This document shows, piece by piece, positions 59,063 through 64,000 of a stretch of 64,000 nucleotides of DNA (position 1 is the first letter of the stretch; each line of letters opens with the position of its first letter). Source of the DNA: Schistocerca nitens (taxonomy: Eukaryota > Arthropoda > Insecta > Orthoptera > Acrididae); contig NC_064619.1 of assembly GCF_023898315.1 (NCBI RefSeq), forward strand, positions 302,474,150-302,538,149. Reading direction: 5' to 3'. The notes beneath the pieces are model-generated. The model searched no databases. It was not told where the DNA came from and saw only the letters and a program-made list of their open reading frames with translations. The translations under genes were made by a program, and so were the position numbers.

Positions 59063-60499
59063 CAGGGTGAGTCACCTAACGTTACCGCTGGATATATTTC
59101 GTAAACCACATCAAATACTGACGAACCGATTCCACAGACCGAACGTGAGAAGAGGGGCTAGTGTAATTGTTTAATACAAACCATACAAAAATGCACGGAA
59201 GTATGTTTTTTAACACAAACCTACGTTTTTTTTAAATGGAACCCCGTTAGTTTTGTTAGCACATGTGAACATATAAACAAATACGTAATCAGTGCCGTTT
59301 GTTGCATTGTAAAATGTTAATTACATCCGGAGATATTGTAACCTAAAGTTGACGCTTGAGTACCACTCCTCCGCTGTTCGATCGTGTGTATCGGAGAGCA
59401 CCGAATTACGTAGGGATCCAAAGGGAACGGTGATGGACCTTAGGTACAGAAGAGACTGGAAGAGCACATTACGTCCACATGCTAACACCTTTTTATTGGT
59501 CTATTTCACTGACGCACATGTACATTACCATGAGGGGTGAGGTACACGTACACACGTGGTTTCCGTTTTCAATTACGGAGTGGAATAGAGTGTGTCCCGA
59601 CATGTCAGGCCAATAGATGTTCAATGTGGTGGCCATCATTTGCTGCACACAATTGCAATCTCTGGCGTAATGAATGTCGTACACGCCGCAGTACATCTGG
59701 TGTAATGTCGCCGCAGGCTGCCACAATACGTTGTTTCATATCCTCTGGGGTTGTAGGCACATCACGGTACATATTCTCCTTTAAGGTACCCCAGAGAAAG
59801 AAGTCCAGAGGTGTAAGATCAGGAGAACGGGCTGGCCAATTTATGCTTCCTCCACGTCCTATGAAACGCCCATCGAACATCCTGTCAAGGGTCAGCCTAG
59901 TGTTAACTGCGGAATGTGCAGGTGCACCATCATGCTGATACCACATACGTCGACGCGTTTCCATTGGGACACACTCTATTCCACTTCGTAACTGAAAACG
60001 GAAACCACATGTTTACGTTTACCCCACCCCTCATGGTAATGTACATGTGCGTCAGTGAAAAAGACCAATAAAAAGGTGTTAGCATGTGGACGTAATGTGC
60101 TCTTCCAGTCTCTTCTGTACCTAAGGTCCATCACCGTTCCCTTTGGATCCCTACGTAATTCGGTGCTCTCCGATACACACGATCGAACAGCGGAGGAGTG
60201 GTACTCAAGCGTCAACTTTAGGTTACAATATCTCCGGATGTAATTAACATTTTACAATGCAACAAACGGCACTGATTACGTATTTGTTTATATGTTCACA
60301 TGTGCTAACAAAACTAACGGGGTTCCATCTAAAAAAACGTAGGTTTGTGTTAAAAAACATACTTCCGTGCATTTTTTATGGTTTGTATTAACCAATTACA
60401 CTAGCCCCTCTCCTCACGTTCAGTCTGTGGAATCGATTCGTCGGTATTTGATGTGGTTTACGAAATATATCCAGCGGCAATGTTAGGTAACTCACCCTG
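59063..60499 (-). mobile_element. mariner-superfamily element (DD41D-type) with 535-bp inverted arms
   Basis: The left arm 59063-59598 and right arm 59966-60499 are reverse complements along their whole length, with scattered mismatches. The ends read CAGGGTGAGT / ACTCACCCTG, and TATA lies outside each end (TA duplication if the element begins TACAGGG). The 367-bp centre holds a minus-strand frame (59605-59964) with the C-terminal catalytic part: YQHDGAPAHSAVNTRL (second Asp) and WPARSPDLTPLDFFLWGTLK (third Asp). I count 41 residues between them, the spacing of the DD41D (rosa-like) lineage. The N-terminal half and the first Asp are missing, so it is a deletion derivative that needs transposase from elsewhere. 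Confidence 0.85.
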
Positions 60500-60725
60500 T
60501 ATAATGAAGCAAATGGTGCACTGGATAAAATGTCATCATACTGTCATTCACGGCAACTAAACTGACAAGTGTAGCTAAGCGATACATTTCGAAGCACCAG
60601 TTAACATACAAGTTCCCGATGTTTATTGCATCAGGTCACTGAAGTCCACGAATGTGACTAATTATCGGTGTTTCAAGGTACTTTGACCCTCGCTACGTAT
60701 GATGAAGCATCAGTCTCTTCTCTTC

Positions 60726-60732
60726 TTATCAG
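60726..60732 (-). promoter_or_regulatory. GATA-type site upstream of the protease
   Basis: TTATCAG (CTGATAA on the other strand) lies about 135 bases upstream of the predicted start site. GATA factors commonly drive insect midgut digestive genes, so the position fits, but a single 7-base match is weak. Confidence 0.25.
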
Positions 60733-60799
60733 AACATCCTTTTCCAATGCGGGTGCGTTGCGAAACGGCCCCCACCAGGGACAGCTGAATGAAATTATT

Positions 60800-60819
60800 C
60801 GCTTCGACGTCACGAAGCG
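60800..60819. promoter_or_regulatory. palindromic CRE-like promoter element
   Basis: CGCTTCGACGTCACGAAGCG: perfect 7-bp inverted arms around ACGTCA, ending about 13 bases upstream of the TATA box. The centre resembles a CREB/ATF or other bZIP site. Confidence 0.4.
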
Positions 60820-60832
60820 AGATTCTGACTCG

Positions 60833-60840
60833 TATATAAG
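60833..60840 (+). promoter_or_regulatory. TATA box and start region of the trypsin-like gene
   Basis: TATATAAG lies 31 bases before A60864 in ATCAGGC, an arthropod-initiator-like context. The start codon follows 16 bases later, giving a very short 5' UTR, as usual for digestive protease genes. Confidence 0.65.
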
Positions 60841-60879
60841 CGTGCAAGGTAGCCAGTGGGATCAGGCACGGCTGCAGAA

Positions 60880-61055
60880 ATGTTTCGGACTGGTTTGGTT
60901 GTGCTCTTGGCGGTGGCCCTCTGTGGCGCCGCTACTTCTCCCCTGGTGAAGCCCATCCAGGGGAGCAAACCCTGGAGGCCTCGTCTGGATGGCCGGATCA
61001 TCGGTGGTTCCTCTGTCAGCATCTCACAGTACCCGTGGCAGCTCTACTTTACCAT
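60880..61055 (+). CDS. trypsin-like serine protease, first exon
   Basis: Encodes 58 residues plus two bases of the next codon, then GTGAGT, a good 5' splice donor (phase 2). Residues 1-19 are a signal peptide (MFRTGLVVLLAVALCGAAT), so the product is secreted. Residues 20-39 are a short activation peptide ending in Arg39. IIGGSSVSISQYPWQLYF then begins the mature S1-family chymotrypsin fold (IIGG after the Arg is the activation cleavage site, and YPWQ is the conserved following strand). The ATG at 60880 is chosen over the one at 60856 because it begins the signal peptide and lies 16 bases after the predicted start site. The His, Asp and Ser catalytic residues would be in later exons, which I do not find before the window ends. 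The following intron carries a transposon at 61227-62159. Likely a digestive trypsin; a lone exon or pseudogene cannot be excluded. Confidence 0.8.
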
Positions 61056-61226
61056 GTGAGTTCTAGTGCAACAGGCATAACTTGCTACCTCTCTTCAATA
61101 TGTTGTTATACACGTACTTTTTTGTAGTATGCCATGCAGATGACGTCTGTCCACGATATAGGACGAAATCCAAACCCAAAACCAACTCTTTCTATGATCA
61201 TCAAAACTTTGATAAAACTTATTATA

Positions 61227-62159
61227 CATGGTGTTACAAAAGGTACGGCCAAACTTTCAGGAAACATTCCTCGCACACAAAGAAAGAAAATACGTAATGT
61301 GGACATGTGTCCGGACACGCTTACTTTCCATGTTAGATCTCATTTTGTTACTTCTCTTCAAATCACATTAATCATGGAATGGAAACACACAGCAACAGAA
61401 CATTTGCACTGAAATGAGGATTGACACATTGTTGGATGAACCATTCGCAGAAGTGTACCCGTGGCCAATCAGGTGCCGATAGTGCCTGCACACGTTGTAC
61501 ATGGTACGGAAACAACTGTTTCTCCCGTAGCACTCCCCATACAGTGACGTGGTCAACGTTACCTTGTACAGCAGCAACTTCTCTGGCGCTGACATTAGGG
61601 TTATCGTCAACTGCACGAAGAATTGCCTCGTCCATTGCAGGTGTCGTCGTTCTAGGTCTTCCCCAGTCACGAGTCATAGGCTGGAATGTCCCGTGCTCCC
61701 TAAGACGCCGATCAATTGCTTCGAACGTCTTCCTGTCGGGACACCACCGTTCTGGAAATCTGTCTCGATACAAAGGTACCGCGCCACGGCTATTGCCCCG
61801 TGCTAATCCATACATCAAATGGGCATCTACCAACTCCGCATTTGTAAACATTGCACTGACTGCAAAACCACGTTCGTGATGAACACTAACCTGTTGATGC
61901 TACGTACTGATGTGCTTGATGCTAGTACTGTAGAGCAATGAGTCGCATGTCAACACAAGCACCGAAGTCAACATTACCTTCCTTCAATTGGGCCAACTGG
62001 CGGTGAATCGAGGAAGTACAGTACATACTGACGAAACTAAAATGAGTTCTAACATGGAAATTAAGCGTTTCAGGACACATGTCCACATAACATCTTTTCT
62101 TTATTTGTGTGTGAGGAATGTTTCCTGAAAGTTTGGCCCTACCTTTTTGTAACACCCTG
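61227..62159 (-). mobile_element. mariner-superfamily deletion derivative with about 150-bp TIRs, N-terminal transposase
   Basis: The inverted arms extend roughly 140-150 bp: left CATGGTGTTACAAAAGG, right CCTTTTTGTAACACCCTG, sharing CCAAACTTTCAGGAAACATT and GTGGACATGTGTCC. TATA stands outside each end. The minus strand frame 61372-61851 encodes the N-terminal half of a transposase. FTNAELVDAHLMYGLARGNS is a DUF4817-type start, followed by ERWCPDRKTFEAIDRRLREH and by a second helix-turn-helix with REVAAVQGNVDHVTVWGVLR. The text ends at PRVHFCEWFIQQ, just before the catalytic domain would begin. The catalytic half is deleted, the converse of the element at 59063-60499. It lies in the first intron of the trypsin-like gene, in opposite orientation. 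Confidence 0.85.
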
Positions 62160-62214
62160 TATATCCTCTGTTTTCTGAAGCATTCTGAGTATTACAACAG
62201 ACTGTATCATACTG

Positions 62215-62312
62215 TGCCAACGGCTCTGCCCCAGCGTTAACATCGATTCCCGTGAGATCACCGAAGTTAAGCGCTGTCGGTCTTGGGAATCACTTGGATG
62301 GATTACCAACTG
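62215..62312 (+). repeat. 5S rRNA-derived repeat (SINE3-like head or 5S pseudogene)
   Basis: GCCAACGGCTCTGCCCC begins like 5S rRNA. It is followed by GATCACCGAAGTTAAGCGCT, which matches the 5S internal control region almost exactly, and by CACTTGGATGGATTACC (C-box region). The first half is more diverged than the promoter half, and the last 15-20 bases of a 5S gene are missing. That favours a retroposed 5S-headed element over a working 5S gene. Confidence 0.75.
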
Positions 62313-62329
62313 CTACATAGTCGCGTTTG

Positions 62330-62850
62330 CAAACAGTGATCCAAAACTGTCAAATGTTTTTTATTCTAGTCTTTGATGAAAATATCAGTTCTTTAGACGA
62401 TGGCCGGTTTCAGTCCTTAATGACCATCCTCAGATCTTTTTTACACCATGTCCTAAAATTGCTCTATAGAAGATATGTGTTTCACAGTAGCGAAGACGAA
62501 CACGTGCTTATTACTTTCCACAGTGAGAGAACAAGAAAAAAAGTCTAGTAAACATTGGCTGTAAAGTGCATACTACGAGCACTTGTTGAGTAAAAGACAT
62601 GTGTTTCACAGCAGTCAAGACAAACAAGTCCTCATAACTCTTAAGGTATGCGCTTCACAGCCCATGTCTGCTAGACTTTTTGTCTTGTTTTGGTCCGTAC
62701 TACCACTTCCCGAAATACGGAAAGCAAAGAGCTTGCAGTAGAAGAGATCTCTTTCACAATATCGAAGATGGAGTACTCATAGCTCTTAAGGTATGCCATT
62801 TAGGGCACATGTTTACTTGACTTTTTTGCTACTAATGATCGTTCCTGTCA
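62330..62850. repeat. unnamed repeat with internal reiteration
   Basis: CTCTTAAGGTATGC occurs at about 62637 and 62780, each preceded by a TTTCACA...GAAGA/AAGAC block and followed by CATGT(C/T)(T/G)... GACTTTTT. A third, weaker version lies near 62478-62530. It may be the body of the 5S-headed element next to it. Confidence 0.45.
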
Positions 62851-62942
62851 TATCCCTGAATACGACTCTGTTCTATGGGCCAAGTCTATTGAATCACCAA
62901 TATAGGTTTTGTCGCGTGGGCCATCACCTTTGAATCACCTAG

Positions 62943-63944
62943 TACGAGGGTGAGTCAAATGAAAACCTTAAATATTTTTAAAAATATTATTTATTGTGCA
63001 GAAGTGGTACAAAGCTGTATCACTTTTCAAAATAATCTCCCCCACGTTCAATGCAAGTCCTCCAGCACTTACAAAGCGCATAAATTCCTTTAGAAAAAAA
63101 AATCTTTTTGTAGTCTGCGCGACCACTCATGCACCGAGTGGCGTACCTCTTCATCAGAATGGAACTTCTTTCCTCCAATTGCGTCTTTGAGTGGTCCAAA
63201 CATATGAAAATCTGGTTCTGTTAGAAACTTCTTTGGTTTTGGTGATGAGGAATGGCGCCATTCCTTGCTCGCTCTCTTCGTTTCCGGTTGGTGAAAGTGA
63301 ACCCACGTTTCGTCCCCCGTAACGATTCTTGCAACGAAGCCATCACCTTCTCGTTCAAGGCGCTGAAGAAGTTCTTCACAAGCATCAACACGTCGTTCTC
63401 TCATTTCGGGAGTCAGCTGCCGTGGCACCCAACTTGCAGACACTTTGTGAAACTGGAGCACATCATGCACAATGTGGTGTGCTGACCCATGACTAATCTG
63501 TAAACATGCTGCAATGTCATTCAGTGTCACTCGGCGGTTTTCCTTCACTATGGCTTCAACTGCTGCAATGTTCTGTGGAGTCACAATTCGTTGTGCCTGA
63601 CCTGGACGCGGAGCATCTTCCACTGAACTCACACCATTTGCGAACTTCCTACTCAATTGGTAGACTTGCTGCTGTGAACCTTCATTCGTCTATGAATTTC
63701 AATAGGTTTCACACCTTCACTACGCAAAAACCGAATAACAGAGCGCTATTCTTCCCTGGTGCAAGTCGCTAGTGGGGGGGCATCTTTATACTGATACTGC
63801 GACGGTGTGTGTGCGTCTGCACTATGCTGCCACCGACAAGCCATTCTGCACGCTGTTTGTAGCACGCTTACCAACTTACAGGATAAAGGCGCGAAATTTC
63901 GATTTGTTATTGCAAATTTAAGATTTTCATTTGACTCACCATAG
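62943..63944 (-). mobile_element. mariner internal-deletion derivative
   Basis: Ends GGTGAGTCAAATGAAAACCT (left) and its inverse CATTTGACTCACC (right) are mariner-type inverted repeats. The transposase frame at 63090-63656 (188 codons, minus) holds the DNA-binding half (IAACLQISHGSAHHIVHDVL) and GFVARIVTGDETWVHFHQPE with the first catalytic Asp. It then jumps from SPKPKKF straight to EPDFHMFGPLKDAIGGKKFH, the end of the catalytic domain. About 100 residues that include the second Asp are deleted in frame. The frame remains open otherwise. Confidence 0.9.
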
Positions 63945-64000
63945 TACATAGACTACGTGACTGTTTCGGTTTGATGTTAGTCACATGCGCAATGCGCAAA

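Noticed and set aside
59349-59540. Identical open frames in both arms of the long-TIR element (also 59976-60215)
   Set aside because: They duplicate one another because they lie in inverted repeats. No transposase motif is present.

Overview
The window looks like intergenic and intronic DNA from a large insect genome, most likely an orthopteran of the locust/grasshopper type. I recognise the most abundant repeat from memory as a tRNA-derived SINE that litters Schistocerca sequences. The other signs are RTE-like LINEs, many Tc1/mariner relics and one trypsin-type secreted protease exon. Nothing bacterial is present: there are no operons, CRISPR arrays or RBS-led genes, and nearly every open frame belongs to a transposon or is a shadow of one.

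Layout. 1-1.2 kb: Tc1-like relic cut by two SINEs. 1.4-1.75 kb: LINE reverse-transcriptase scrap. 2.9-4.0 kb: 5'-truncated RTE-like LINE. 4.5-9.6 kb: SINEs, a G/C-rich patch and a mariner relic with a 165-bp tandem duplication. 10-14.4 kb: an unnamed dispersed repeat (two copies) and a duplicated segment that may carry a first exon. 15-20.8 kb: a LINE fragment and unclassified repeats. 21-25.2 kb: SINEs and a Tc1/mariner element. 25.2-28.4 kb: nearly full-length RTE-like LINE. 29.8-33.2 kb: a deleted Tc1-like element and a possible Harbinger-like element. 33.3-39.0 kb: a Tc1-like relic interrupted by a SINE whose 3' part has expanded into 37 copies of a 115-bp unit. 39-45 kb: a foldback hairpin, Tc1 and pogo-like relics, a solo LTR and LINE fragments. 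46.6-48.3 kb: a four-deep nest of elements. 50-52.3 kb: a fresh-looking Tc1 element inside an older mariner. 53.5-57.3 kb: a second long LINE and another Tc1 relic. 59-62.2 kb: two deletion derivatives with long inverted repeats that flank, or lie in the intron of, the trypsin-like gene. 62.2-64 kb: a 5S-rRNA-derived repeat and a mariner deletion derivative.

The only host gene I can defend is the first exon of a trypsin-family protease at 60880-61055, with a TATA box, a likely start site and a splice donor. The rest of that gene would lie beyond 61056, and the intron carries transposons. The most unusual structure is the SINE-embedded tandem array at 34422-38972. It is bracketed by an almost perfect 13-bp target-site duplication, all 36 full units have the same length, and it contains a 5-unit (575-bp) higher-order repeat. 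I see no new defence or enzymatic system; the novelty here is structural.
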